Notes: generated from the sequence alone by a model not told the origin. A DNA stretch of 64,000 bases from Alteromonas confluentis (GCF_001757105.1 NZ_MDHN01000028.1:62001-126000); one strand, 5' to 3'. Positions 28,383-38,084 are shown, numbered from the stretch's first letter. Numbers and translations: made by a program.

Positions 28383-30395
28383 TTATTTTTCTGTGTCGAA
28401 CCAGCGACCAAGGGACTCTTCCCGCTCGGGCCTGGCGTAGTAATATCCTTGCAGACAGTCTACACCCATCGCTTTGAGCCTTGTAGCCTGATTTTCGGTT
28501 TCCACGCCTTCAGCAATGGTTTTGCAGCCAAATTCACCGGCAATCAGCAGGGTCGCACGTATGATGGGCTCACCCGTGGAATCCAGATTGTTAATAAATG
28601 AACGGTCAATTTTAATGTGATCAAAATGCAGTAGCTGTAGTTGGCTGAGCGACGAGAAACCGGTACCGAAATCATCGATAGATACAGCAACCTGCCGGGA
28701 TTTAATCGCGTTAACTTGTTCAGAAAGCTTCTGTTTATTGTCTGCAAAAACCGATTCGGTCACTTCGAGGTGTAGGCGTTCGGGGGCCAGTCCGCTGGTG
28801 GCCAGTACTTTATCGAGTTGCTCTATAAAGTTATCTTCCATGAGTTGGATCACCGACACATTCACCGAAATCGCGACAGATTTATCTACCCAATTGGCTG
28901 CATTGTTACAGGCGGTAGACAGTACCCACATGCCAATTTCATTAATACGCCCAGAACGTTCTGCAATTGGGATGAAATCCACCGGCGACACTTCTTCACC
29001 TTCAAAATGCCATCGCAGCAAGGCTTCGAACGACCAGACCTTGCCGGTAACTGAGCAAATGAGCGGCTGGTAAACTAAATAGAGCTGATTTTTACTGATG
29101 GCATTCCGCAGCCCTTCACGTAAGGTGAGTTCTCTGTGTACAGCGTCAAAAATGGTGTCGTTGAATATACCAACGTGGCTGAGTTTGCGGCGTTTCTCAT
29201 GGTACATGGTGATATCTGCACGTTGGATAAGTTGCCTTTCTTCATCACCGTGGTCGGGGTATACGGCAATGCCGATGGTGGCATCCAGATTTATCTGGTT
29301 TTTCTCAATTGCCATGCCTTGAGCAATGCTACTGCGAATATCCGCCGCGAGTTTCAGTAGCCGGTCTTGCTGGCTAAAGGTGGCCAGTACGATAAACTCG
29401 TCGCCTCCCCATCGGGATAACCGATCAGAAGAAGCAAACCGGCCGAGCCGGGCTGCAGCGACCACCAAAACCTGATCACCCACCTGATGGCCCAAGCTGT
29501 CATTTACTTGTTTGAAGCCGTCGAGATCAATAAACAAAACGGCGAGTTTTGACTGATTCTGTCTGGCTTCCCTGATTTCCTGTCGCAGATGACGTAAAAA
29601 GCCTGAACGGTTCATCAGCGATGTCAGCGGATCTAAATTCGATAACCGCAGTATGTCGTCAGTACGTGATTTTACCTCTACTTCTAACGAGGCATTTAAG
29701 GCGTCTAGTTTTTGATTACTGCTGGTTAGCGCTCTGTTTACGCGCACCACGTCATTGCGCTCTTCTGCCATTAGACCAACCAGCGCCTGGTTTTGTTCTT
29801 TCAGTTCGATGGTTTCGAGGAAAAACGCATTGGTTTTGCGTGAGGTGCCAAGCATGGTGACATAAAAGGCGATGCCAAGCGCGCCAAGGATAAACAGCTC
29901 CTCTCGGGGATCGACCATCGCAGTCACTGAAATCGGTATGAGCAGCAAGGTACAATAGGTCCATACAAACAGGCGGCTGGCGCCCAAAACCGTTGCCGCG
30001 CCTCCCGCGAGGGCTGAAAGCACCACCATGGTAGTGGCGAGCTCCAGAATGGGCATTTGCCGAAATAAACTTACGCTATAGGCCGCCCAGAATAATGCGG
30101 TGAAGGTAACGCCCGCACCAAAACGCAGATAAGCGGGCCAAGGCGACTTGTCTTTCTTTTTAAGCACTTTCATCCAAAATACGGCATCGAAAAAGCGTAG
30201 CAAAAGTAGACAAACCATCACGAACCAAAACATTTTTTTTGTGTCGGCAGTTTCTGGTGAATCAAAGCCGAAGGTGAGGGCGCTGATCGCCGCGATAGAG
30301 ATAATCATGCCGTTGAAAGCATTGGAATGGAGCAAGTGGACAACGTCCCGCAGAGTATTGTCGTCGCGGTAAGCGGTTTTAAAATATGTGCGCAC
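28383..30395 (-). CDS. Membrane GGDEF-EAL cyclic-di-GMP protein
   Basis: A seven-helix-like membrane region (about residues 30-190) and a coiled coil lead to a GGDEF domain with an intact GGDEF motif. The inhibitory RxxD site upstream is replaced by ASSD. The EAL domain follows with FEALLRW, ESVF, DDFGTG, KIDRSF, AEGVET and QGYYYARP all present, so phosphodiesterase activity is expected. Both activities look possible; which dominates cannot be told. Such proteins control motility, biofilm and exopolysaccharide production, which is of interest given the EPS locus 16 kb away. Confidence 0.9.
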   Translation of the reverse strand: MRTYFKTAYRDDNTLRDVVHLLHSNAFNGMIISIAAISALTFGFDSPETADTKKMFWFVMVCLLLLRFFDAVFWMKVLKKKDKSPWPAYLRFGAGVTFTALFWAAYSVSLFRQMPILELATTMVVLSALAGGAATVLGASRLFVWTYCTLLLIPISVTAMVDPREELFILGALGIAFYVTMLGTSRKTNAFFLETIELKEQNQALVGLMAEERNDVVRVNRALTSSNQKLDALNASLEVEVKSRTDDILRLSNLDPLTSLMNRSGFLRHLRQEIREARQNQSKLAVLFIDLDGFKQVNDSLGHQVGDQVLVVAAARLGRFASSDRLSRWGGDEFIVLATFSQQDRLLKLAADIRSSIAQGMAIEKNQINLDATIGIAVYPDHGDEERQLIQRADITMYHEKRRKLSHVGIFNDTIFDAVHRELTLREGLRNAISKNQLYLVYQPLICSVTGKVWSFEALLRWHFEGEEVSPVDFIPIAERSGRINEIGMWVLSTACNNAANWVDKSVAISVNVSVIQLMEDNFIEQLDKVLATSGLAPERLHLEVTESVFADNKQKLSEQVNAIKSRQVAVSIDDFGTGFSSLSQLQLLHFDHIKIDRSFINNLDSTGEPIIRATLLIAGEFGCKTIAEGVETENQATRLKAMGVDCLQGYYYARPEREESLGRWFDTEK

Positions 30396-30532
30396 TACAG
30401 CATCCTGAAAGGCTAAAAACTATCGCTTAGTCAGATGTTTGATCCACTCCTGTTGTGACATTGCTAAGTTCCCTGAAAAGCAAAATCGATCATCGCTTAA
30501 AGTAGATATAGTTCAGATTGCCAATAACGCAA

Positions 30533-30560
30533 TAAAAAAAGGTGACCGAAGTCACCTTTT
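30533..30560 (-). terminator. Terminator of the acyl-CoA dehydrogenase gene
   Basis: GGTGAC-TTCG-GTCACC forms a perfect six-pair stem with a stable UUCG tetraloop, followed on the minus strand by seven T. It lies 35 bases after the fadE-type gene and has A/T on both sides, so it may work both ways. Confidence 0.85.
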
Positions 30561-30593
30561 TACTAAATAAGTTGTACTTAAGACAGTTATGAA

Positions 30594-32837
30594 TTAAGCC
30601 GCATCGCGATCCGCAGTTTCGGTCTCGCCTGTTTCAGCCAATGGCTCAAGGTCGAAATCGAACTCATCTACACGTACTGCCAGTTTGCGCTTCTCGTTGT
30701 AGTCATGAAGTGCTTCTGCTTCCTGTGCGTTAATCACGCCACGTTCCAGCAATTTGTTCAGTGCATTTTCAAAAGACAAGAATGGAACAACCGGCTCTTT
30801 GCGCAGTGCTTTTTGTACTTTACCTAACAGGTGAGCTACAGCGTGCTTAGCTTTAAAGGCTTGCTCATTAATGTCGTTGCCGTCTCCGGGCACAATACGC
30901 ACCAGGTGGGTTAGCTGTGCTTTGATGCTGTCATCTTGCATAGAAGCTAACGCTAACTTGCTGGCAAGCTTATCGCTAATGCCGCTTACCGAGTTGGTAT
31001 ACGTGCAAGAAAGCAGACGCATCAGACCACGGGTGGCTGTGTTCGGAAAGTTGGCAATGAAATCGACCAACGCCTGTTCTGCTTGTTGCAGTGTCCATTC
31101 CATGGCGTATTCAAAATACGGTTGCGCCGCTCTGCGATCTTCAACTCGCTGCTCATAGAAACGAATCGCTGCCATGGCACCATACAGGTAACTCATTACA
31201 TCACCTAATCGAGCAGACAGTAACTCAGCTTTTTTCAAATCGCCACCCAGTACAGCCAAAGACAAATCAGCCATCGGAGCCAGCTTGGCTGACATAGCAT
31301 TCAGACGCTTTTCATACTTTGCCACTTCTGGTAGCGCTGAATCACTGCTACGCAGGAAGGGCAGGTAACTCTTACCCAAACTGCGGAAGGCATTCTTCAC
31401 GCTGAACGATACGGTTTTCTTCAGTACCCGGTTAAAGTCATGGTCTGCCGCATTGTCATCGCTGTGGATCAGATCGACCATTTCTTTTAAGTAAGGGTGA
31501 CAGCGCATGGCACCCTGACCAAAGATCATCAGGTTACGGGTTAGAATGTTCGCACCTTCAACCGTAATCGCAATCGGCAGCGCATTGTAGCCACCTGCCA
31601 GTGTATTCTGCGGACCACGTTGAATCGCTTTACCTGCAAGAATATCCATTGCAGAGTTCATCACGTCACGACCTAATTCAGTCATATGATACTTGGCAAT
31701 GGCAGTAACAACGGAAGGTTTCAGGCCCATACCTAAGCCTTCGGTGGTGAGCACGCGCATAGACTCTAGCAGGAACGTTTTACCGGCGATATCAGCCAAC
31801 TTGCCCTGAACACCTTCAAAACGACCAATTGGCAGACCAAACTGCTCACGAACGAAACTGTATTCAGCAGACGCTTTCAATGCTGCCTGACCGGTAGCAA
31901 CACCCATAGCAGGCAGTGAAATACCACGGCCAGCACCTAAACAGCTCACCAACATCTGCCAGCCGCGACCAATGTTTTTCTGGCCACCGATGATGAAATC
32001 CATCGGAATGAATACATCAGTACCACGGGTTGTACCGTTGTAGAAACGTTGACCCATTGGATCATGGCGATTACCAAGCTGTACGCCTGGATGGGTTTTT
32101 GGCAACAGTGCGCAGGTAATACCCAGCTCCAGCTTTTCACCTAAAAGTTGCTCAGGATCGAACACCTTAAATGCTAAACCAAGCACAGTCGCAATCGGGG
32201 CAAGGGTAATGTAGCGCTTGTCCCAGCTAACTTTCAGGCCAATCACTTCCTTACCTTCCCACTGACCTTTCGTCACAATGGCTGCGTCAGGAATACCGCC
32301 TGCGTCAGAACCGGCCTCTGGGCTGGTTAACGCGAAACATGGAATGTCTACACCCTCTGAAAGACGAGGTAGGTAGTAATCTTGTTGCTCTTTTGTACCG
32401 TAGTGCATCAGCAGTTCGCCTGGACCTAATGAGTTAGGCACCATCACGGTTACTGCAATTGCGCCACTCTTAGCTGCGATAGTGGCAACAATGGTAGAGT
32501 TGGCGTAAGGGCTGAATTCCAGACCACCGAATTTCTTCGGAATGATCATTGAGAAGAAACGGTGTTTCTTAAGAAACGCCAGGATCTCATCAGGAATGTG
32601 TTTGCTGTTTGCCAGTTCAAAATCGTCAATCAGACCCAGCAACTCCTGCACAGGACCATTAATGAAGGCTTCTTCATCGGCACTCAGTTTGGCCTGCGGA
32701 ATAGCACGCAGGGCCTGCATGTCTGGTTTACCTTGGTAAATGGAGGCCTCCAACCAAATATCGCCGGCGTCCAGCGCTTCCTGTTCAGTTACAGAAATAG
32801 GTGGGAGAACTTTTTTAAGGCTTTTTCGAATACTCAT
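30594..32837 (-). CDS. fadE: FadE-type acyl-CoA dehydrogenase
   Basis: This large (747-residue) acyl-CoA dehydrogenase is of the FadE type. An N-terminal extension precedes the flavin-binding dehydrogenase domain (about residues 75-480, with CFALTSPEAGSDAGG and EGANILTRNL), followed by the DUF1974 C-terminal domain. It carries out the first, FAD-dependent step of fatty-acid beta-oxidation at the inner membrane. E. coli FadE is about 814 residues, so this one is shorter at the N-terminus. A FadR-like site sits just upstream of the start. Paralogues are common in this group, so the symbol is by type. Confidence 0.85.
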   Translation of the reverse strand: MSIRKSLKKVLPPISVTEQEALDAGDIWLEASIYQGKPDMQALRAIPQAKLSADEEAFINGPVQELLGLIDDFELANSKHIPDEILAFLKKHRFFSMIIPKKFGGLEFSPYANSTIVATIAAKSGAIAVTVMVPNSLGPGELLMHYGTKEQQDYYLPRLSEGVDIPCFALTSPEAGSDAGGIPDAAIVTKGQWEGKEVIGLKVSWDKRYITLAPIATVLGLAFKVFDPEQLLGEKLELGITCALLPKTHPGVQLGNRHDPMGQRFYNGTTRGTDVFIPMDFIIGGQKNIGRGWQMLVSCLGAGRGISLPAMGVATGQAALKASAEYSFVREQFGLPIGRFEGVQGKLADIAGKTFLLESMRVLTTEGLGMGLKPSVVTAIAKYHMTELGRDVMNSAMDILAGKAIQRGPQNTLAGGYNALPIAITVEGANILTRNLMIFGQGAMRCHPYLKEMVDLIHSDDNAADHDFNRVLKKTVSFSVKNAFRSLGKSYLPFLRSSDSALPEVAKYEKRLNAMSAKLAPMADLSLAVLGGDLKKAELLSARLGDVMSYLYGAMAAIRFYEQRVEDRRAAQPYFEYAMEWTLQQAEQALVDFIANFPNTATRGLMRLLSCTYTNSVSGISDKLASKLALASMQDDSIKAQLTHLVRIVPGDGNDINEQAFKAKHAVAHLLGKVQKALRKEPVVPFLSFENALNKLLERGVINAQEAEALHDYNEKRKLAVRVDEFDFDLEPLAETGETETADRDAA

Positions 32838-32849
32838 CTTTTACTCATC

Positions 32850-32866
32850 CGCTCATCTGACCAGTT
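32850..32866 (-). promoter_or_regulatory. Candidate FadR operator upstream of fadE
   Basis: The minus strand reads AACTGGTCAGATGAGCG. The first ten positions match the E. coli FadR operator (ANCTGGTCCGACNTGTT) except for one base, and the other half is weak. It lies 13-29 bases before the start codon, a position where FadR binding would repress. Presence of FadR in this genome is not shown by the window. Confidence 0.4.
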
Positions 32867-33111
32867 GTATTTTCTAAATATTACACAAACGCTTTCCAAG
32901 ATCAAACGTAATGTAAGTATTGTGTTAACGTTAACCGCTTAAATGACCACCAGATTGGCTGAGTAATTGATTCGCTGGCTTTTTTTTGAACATTAAAATT
33001 TTGTTTGGAAAATATCTTAACTAGTGACTTCCGTATTAGTAGCTATACTTACACTTGGTATGCTTAGCAGATACACTGTGCAAGATTCATGTTTTAAGGA
33101 CACAAAGCGTT

Positions 33112-35418
33112 ATGCAAAACCTCCCTGCCTGGGCGCGTTGGTGCATGGAAAAACCGAAAACAGTGGTGGTGCTTTTTCTTCTCGCCTGCATTGTGACGGG
33201 TTTCGGTACAACTAACCTGTATTTCCGTGGCGATTACAAAGTTTTCTTTGAAGAAAACGATCCGCAGAAACTCGCCTATGAAGAAATGCAAAACGTTTTC
33301 AGCAAAAGCGAGAACGTGACGTTTCTTATTCTTCCTAAAAGCGAAAATGTTTATCAGCCTGAAACTTTCGAATTGCTTTATAAGCTAACAAAAGATGCCT
33401 GGCATATACCGCTGTCTATCAGAGTTGAATCGCTAGCGAATTATCAGTACACCTATGCGGATGACGAAGGCTTGGTGGTTGAAGATCTCATTAAAAAAGG
33501 CCAGTACGATAAGGCCCATATTGATTACGTTAGAAAATCCATTGAGCCGTTGAAAAACGTGCGTGGACGGCTGATATCCGATAACAATCAGATGGCTGTG
33601 ATTAACGTTACCATTCAGTTACCCGATGGGGACCAGACGCCGAATATCATGAAAATCGGCGAATTCTCACGGCAACTAAAAGCAAAATACGAAGCTGAAT
33701 TCCCCGACCACGAAATACATCTTTCGGGCATCGTAAGCATGAACGATGCCTTTGCCCTCACTGCAATGGACGACGCAAGCACGTTAATCCCGCTTATGTT
33801 TGTCATTATTGCCGTGATGATTGCCTTACTCACTCGCTCAAAGGCTGCCTCTGCGGTGGTGTTTGCCATCGTTGGCGGTACCATCATTATGACCATGGGG
33901 ATTGGCGGTTGGTACGGGGTGTTTTTAAGCCCATCCACGGTAAACGTGCCGACCATGGTAACTACGCTGGCTGTCGCTGATTGCCTACACATTATTGTGA
34001 CCTACCGCCAAAAACTGCAAAAAGGCCTGGCAAAAGAGCAGGCCCTTGCAGAAAGCTTTGTGATTAATTTAAAAGCCATATTGCTCACCAGTATTACCAC
34101 TGCTGTCGGCTTTTTAATGCTGAACTTTGCCGAAGTGCCCATTTTGTCGCACTTGGGTAACTTAACCGCCATTGGTGTTGTGTTGGCTTGTATCCTCTCA
34201 CTCACCGTACTGCCTGCAATGCTTATGCTTCTGCCTGTGCCAAAGAGCATTGTGGTCGATGAGAATAACGAGAAAGTAGATAAATTGGGCCATTGGGTGA
34301 TGAATCATCATCGCCGTATCCTGCCTTATTCAGCAATTATTCTCACCGTATCTGTGCTCTTTTGTTTCAATAACCGATTGAATGATGTGGCGGTAGAGTA
34401 TTTCGATATGTCTTCGCCGTTTAGACAATCTGTTGAAATACAAAAGAAATACATGGGCGGCATGTCAAATATCGACTTTGCTGTATACACCGATGAGGTG
34501 TACGGCATCAACGACCCTGCAGCGATGATTGAGGTCGACGCGCTGGTGAAATGGTTGCGCAGTCAGCCCGAGGTGAAGCACGTGCTAAGTTTTGCCGACA
34601 TCATCAAGCGGCTGAATATGAATATGCATGGCGATGATCCTGACTATTACAAATTGCCGGAATCGAAAGAGCTCGCCGCGCAGTATCTATTGATCTATGA
34701 AATGTCACTGCCATACGGCCTCGATTTGAACAATCAGATCGATCTGGATAAGTCTGCGGTGCGTGTCATTGCCGTGCTTGAAAACTTAGGAAGTGATGAA
34801 TTCACCGAATTTGAGACCAGAACTAAAGACTGGTTTGATAAACTGGCACCTCATTTGCGTCTCGAGGCGGCCAGTCCAGCACTCATGTTTGCGCACATCG
34901 GTGCGCGCAACATGGAAAGTATGGTGTGGGGCTCGCTAGCAGCGCTGGTAGTGATCTCATTGTTAATTACACTTGCACTGCGTTCCTGGCGGCTTGGCCT
35001 GGTCAGTTTGATCGCTAACTTAATGCCTGCCGGTGTGGGCTTTGGCATTTGGGGCATGATGTCAGGTGAAATTAACATGGCATTGTCAGTAGAACTGAGT
35101 ATGACCATGGGGATCATCGTGGATGATTCGGTGCATTTTCTACTGAAATACCAGGCTGCCCGAAAAGACAACATGAGCGTGAAAGACTCAGTGAACTATG
35201 CTTTCCATACTGTGGGTAGAGCAATGATTACCACCACAGTGGTACTGGCAGCAGGCTTTAGTGTTTTGATGTTGTCTGATTTCAGACTGAACTCAGACAT
35301 GGGGCTAATGACAACAATCATTTTCATTGCAGCATTATTAATAGATTTACTCTTCCTACCGTCATTTTTAATGTGGTTGGACAAAGATAAAAAAAGCAAG
35401 GCGACGGAGGCAATATGA
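33112..35418 (+). CDS. RND/MMPL-superfamily transporter
   Basis: This 768-residue protein has twelve predicted helices in two RND repeats, each with a large periplasmic loop. MMPL/HpnN-type signatures are present, including VADCLHIIVTYRQ in the first half and GIIVDDSVHFLLKYQ in the second. The start at 33112 follows AAGGA; an ATG 57 bases upstream is less likely. Transporters of this branch move lipids or hydrophobic molecules across or out of the inner membrane. The stop overlaps the start of the LolA-like gene (ATGA), marking a tightly coupled operon with an envelope role. Confidence 0.88.
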   Translation: MQNLPAWARWCMEKPKTVVVLFLLACIVTGFGTTNLYFRGDYKVFFEENDPQKLAYEEMQNVFSKSENVTFLILPKSENVYQPETFELLYKLTKDAWHIPLSIRVESLANYQYTYADDEGLVVEDLIKKGQYDKAHIDYVRKSIEPLKNVRGRLISDNNQMAVINVTIQLPDGDQTPNIMKIGEFSRQLKAKYEAEFPDHEIHLSGIVSMNDAFALTAMDDASTLIPLMFVIIAVMIALLTRSKAASAVVFAIVGGTIIMTMGIGGWYGVFLSPSTVNVPTMVTTLAVADCLHIIVTYRQKLQKGLAKEQALAESFVINLKAILLTSITTAVGFLMLNFAEVPILSHLGNLTAIGVVLACILSLTVLPAMLMLLPVPKSIVVDENNEKVDKLGHWVMNHHRRILPYSAIILTVSVLFCFNNRLNDVAVEYFDMSSPFRQSVEIQKKYMGGMSNIDFAVYTDEVYGINDPAAMIEVDALVKWLRSQPEVKHVLSFADIIKRLNMNMHGDDPDYYKLPESKELAAQYLLIYEMSLPYGLDLNNQIDLDKSAVRVIAVLENLGSDEFTEFETRTKDWFDKLAPHLRLEAASPALMFAHIGARNMESMVWGSLAALVVISLLITLALRSWRLGLVSLIANLMPAGVGFGIWGMMSGEINMALSVELSMTMGIIVDDSVHFLLKYQAARKDNMSVKDSVNYAFHTVGRAMITTTVVLAAGFSVLMLSDFRLNSDMGLMTTIIFIAALLIDLLFLPSFLMWLDKDKKSKATEAI

Positions 35419-36212
35419 CACAGTTACGCAAACTTTCTTTTGCGGCACTGGCAGTGACAGCAATGCTGTCAGTACCGGTAATAGCAGATGAAGCATCGGA
35501 AAAAGAAGGACTTCGCATCGCACAAGCAAGGAAAGAAGTGAACCGTGGTTGGGATAATACTGTAGCGAGTATTACTATGACCTTACGTAACGCACAAGGA
35601 CAGGAAGCCACCCGGGAAATGCGGGTGAAAACACTGGAAGTGCCCACCGATGGCGATAAGGCATTAACCATTTTTGATTCGCCAAGAGATATTAGCGGCA
35701 CGGCGTTTTTAAGCTTCAGTCACGTTAATGAAGCCGATGAGCAATGGATTTATTTACCGGGTCCTAAAATGGTACGCCGTATTTCCACCAGCAATAAGTC
35801 TGGCCCTTTCTTAGGCAGCGAATATGCCTTCGAAGACATGACCTCTTTTGAAGTACCGAAATACACTTACGACTATATTGGCGATGAGAAATTTGAAGGC
35901 GATGACGTGTATGTCATTGAGCAAGTGCCGGTGGATGAATTCTCAGGGTATTCCAAGCAACGCTTGTGGATTGACAAAACCCATTACCGCCCCCGCAAAG
36001 TCTTGTTTTTCGACCGCAAAGGTGATGAGCTGAAAGAACTGGAGTTCAGAGATTACCGTTTATTCAAAGATGAGTTCTGGCGTCCGATGAAGAGTTTTAT
36101 GTACAATCTCCAGACAAACAAATCGACAAAGCTGGTTACACACGACCTGCAATTTGGAACGGAATTAGAGGAATCGGACTTTGACAGTAAGAGTTTACGC
36201 AGGGCGAGATAA
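35415..36212 (+). CDS. LolA-like periplasmic protein (outer membrane lipoprotein-sorting type)
   Basis: This 265-residue protein with an N-terminal signal peptide (cleavage after VIADEA or so) has the LolA/LolB-like beta-fold of the outer-membrane lipoprotein-sorting family: SITMTLRNAQGQEATREMRV, DSPRDISGTAFLSFSH, WIYLPGPKMVRRIS and LWIDKTHYRPRKVLFFDRKG. Such proteins carry hydrophobic cargo in the periplasm. Being coupled to an RND transporter and followed by two outer-membrane proteins, it probably shuttles the cargo from inner to outer membrane; the cargo is unknown. Confidence 0.88.
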   Translation: MTQLRKLSFAALAVTAMLSVPVIADEASEKEGLRIAQARKEVNRGWDNTVASITMTLRNAQGQEATREMRVKTLEVPTDGDKALTIFDSPRDISGTAFLSFSHVNEADEQWIYLPGPKMVRRISTSNKSGPFLGSEYAFEDMTSFEVPKYTYDYIGDEKFEGDDVYVIEQVPVDEFSGYSKQRLWIDKTHYRPRKVLFFDRKGDELKELEFRDYRLFKDEFWRPMKSFMYNLQTNKSTKLVTHDLQFGTELEESDFDSKSLRRAR

Positions 36213-36213
36213 C

Positions 36214-37416
36214 ATGAAGAAGCGATTGTCGCTTGTCGCACTGGCGATGGGTTTTTCAGGCAGTGCGCTGGCTGATTTTAAAGATATCAGTATCAGTGGT
36301 TCTGCCGGCGTGGAAAACCGCTACTACATTCAAGACGCGGCTTACACCGGGCAGCCGCGCTCTCAAGCCTCGGTATTTCTGGAACCAGAAATGTACACCG
36401 AATGGAATGACCGCGTTGACAGTATTCTGTTCAAACCGTTTGTTCGTTTAGATCAGCAAGACTCAAACCGTACTCACGTTGATTTACGGGAGTTGATGTG
36501 GCTGCACGCGGCAGACAATTGGGAAACCCGCGTGGGTGTAAGTAAAGTGTTTTGGGGGCAAACCGAATCGGTGCATCTGGTGGATATCATCAACCAGACC
36601 GATGCGGTAGAAAACATCGACGGTGAGGATAAGTTGGGTCAGCCCATGATTAATCTCAACGTATTTGGTGATTACGGCACCATCTCTGGTTTTATTCTGC
36701 CTTATTTCCGCGAACGCACTTTCCCGGGTGAAGAGGGGCGTTTAAGACCACCACTGCCTATTGAAGAAGATAACGCCTTATATGAGTCTGACGATGAGCA
36801 GAATCATGTTGATTTTGCATTACGTTGGCAGCGCTCGCTGGGAGATTGGGAAATCGGACTTAGCTATTTCGATGGAACAACCCGGGAGCCGGAACTTCTT
36901 GCCGAAACCGCCGGTGAAGACATTACTGCTATTCGCCCGTATTACGCGCAAATACAGCAATATGGGGTAGACCTGTTAAAAGTGCAGGGCAGCTGGTTGC
37001 TGAAGTTTGAAAGTATTTATCGCACCGGTCAAAGTGAAGATTTTTTTGCCGCTGTGGGTGGCTTCGAGCGTACTTTTGTAGGCGTATTTGATACCAGTTA
37101 CGATCTGGGCTTCCTAATGGAATATCAGTACGACGAGCGAGAAGATAACTTCTTCGCCGTGGCGCAAAACGATATCATGGCGGGTCTACGCTGGGTATGG
37201 AATGACATCGACGGCACTGAGGTACTCACTGGCTACATCCAGGATCTGGATAATACCGACACCTACAGTGCTTTTGTTGAAGCATCAAGCCGGATGACAG
37301 ACAACTGGCGCTGGAAAGTGGATGCGTATTTCTTTTCTTCTGATCAAACCGACGACACCTTCTATTATTTCCGTCGTGACGATCACGTACAGGTTGCCCT
37401 CGAATATTATTTTTAA
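36214..37416 (+). CDS. Outer-membrane beta-barrel protein (DUF1302-like)
   Basis: The start at 36214 lies one base after the stop of the LolA-like gene and opens with a signal peptide (MKKRLSLVALAMGFSGSALA). The mature 380 residues are rich in alternating aromatic strands and turn residues and end in an aromatic C-terminus (VALEYYF), the outer-membrane assembly signal. The pattern of strands around FKPFVRLDQQDSNRTHVDLR and WQRSLGDWEIGLSYFDG is like the DUF1302/porin group. It is likely the outer-membrane component or acceptor of the transport operon. Confidence 0.8.
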   Translation: MKKRLSLVALAMGFSGSALADFKDISISGSAGVENRYYIQDAAYTGQPRSQASVFLEPEMYTEWNDRVDSILFKPFVRLDQQDSNRTHVDLRELMWLHAADNWETRVGVSKVFWGQTESVHLVDIINQTDAVENIDGEDKLGQPMINLNVFGDYGTISGFILPYFRERTFPGEEGRLRPPLPIEEDNALYESDDEQNHVDFALRWQRSLGDWEIGLSYFDGTTREPELLAETAGEDITAIRPYYAQIQQYGVDLLKVQGSWLLKFESIYRTGQSEDFFAAVGGFERTFVGVFDTSYDLGFLMEYQYDEREDNFFAVAQNDIMAGLRWVWNDIDGTEVLTGYIQDLDNTDTYSAFVEASSRMTDNWRWKVDAYFFSSDQTDDTFYYFRRDDHVQVALEYYF

Positions 37417-37434
37417 ACGTTGGAATAAAACAAC

Positions 37435-37992
37435 ATGAAAAAAGGACTTCTTGCCGTTTTACTTACTGCTGCAGTAAGCCTAAATGTGAATGCCACAGAG
37501 CGCATGTACGGCGTGGCAACAGCAGGTTATGCTGACGCCGATTTCGATGTAACAAGTAACGATGGTGTGGCTTATAGCCTGGCGTTGGGTCACCAATTCA
37601 GCAGCAAGTGGTATGTGGAAGGTGGCTATCTTAATCTGGTCGATGAAGATAGCGGCACCGATGCGCTGAAAGCGCAGGGCCTATACCTTGCGGTACTGGG
37701 GAAAGCTGGCGGTCGATTAGGCGAGCTGTACTACAAACTTGGTGTGATGAATGCCGATGTACAGGGTTTCGAGTCTGCCGAAGGGAATGACTGCGTTGCC
37801 ACTGATTTAGCCACGGCGCCAGTGGGCATGTGCGCTTATGATGATGGTATTGTAGCGGGCATGGTCGGCCTGGGTTTCGACTATCATATTGGTTTAAATA
37901 GCATGTTGAGAATGGAAGCGTTGTACGTTCGTGGCGAAGAGGACTTCGACGCGACGGTGCTGAGCATTGGATATCGTTACAACTTCAACTAA
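37435..37992 (+). CDS. Small outer-membrane beta-barrel protein
   Basis: This 185-residue protein has a signal peptide (MKKGLLAVLLTAAVSLNVNA) and an eight-stranded OmpA/OmpW-like barrel pattern, with the C-terminal aromatic signature GYRYNFN. Two cysteines (CVATD and GMCAYDD) may form a disulfide in an outer loop. It follows the larger barrel by 18 bases in the same operon. Its role is unknown; it may help anchor or tune the pathway's outer-membrane step. Confidence 0.78.
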   Translation: MKKGLLAVLLTAAVSLNVNATERMYGVATAGYADADFDVTSNDGVAYSLALGHQFSSKWYVEGGYLNLVDEDSGTDALKAQGLYLAVLGKAGGRLGELYYKLGVMNADVQGFESAEGNDCVATDLATAPVGMCAYDDGIVAGMVGLGFDYHIGLNSMLRMEALYVRGEEDFDATVLSIGYRYNFN

Positions 37993-38025
37993 TTTCCCTA
38001 TTAAAAAAGCTTCAGACTCATCAAA

Positions 38026-38080
38026 GTAATCCATCGGCTTATGTCGCCGTATAAACCAGTAACATAAGTTGATGGATTAC
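38026..38080 (+). promoter_or_regulatory. Long hairpin covering the start region of the DUF3081-like gene
   Basis: GTAATCCATCGGCTTATG (38026-38043) and CATAAGTTGATGGATTAC (38063-38080) are complementary over 18 positions, with two G-U pairs in RNA and a 19-base loop. The right arm ends four bases before the ATG and contains the only purine-rich sequence (GATGGA) that could bind the ribosome. This is strong evidence for an RNA structure, and suggests translational control by temperature, protein or ligand; no T-tract follows, so it is not a terminator. Confidence 0.6.
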
Positions 38081-38084
38081 TACG

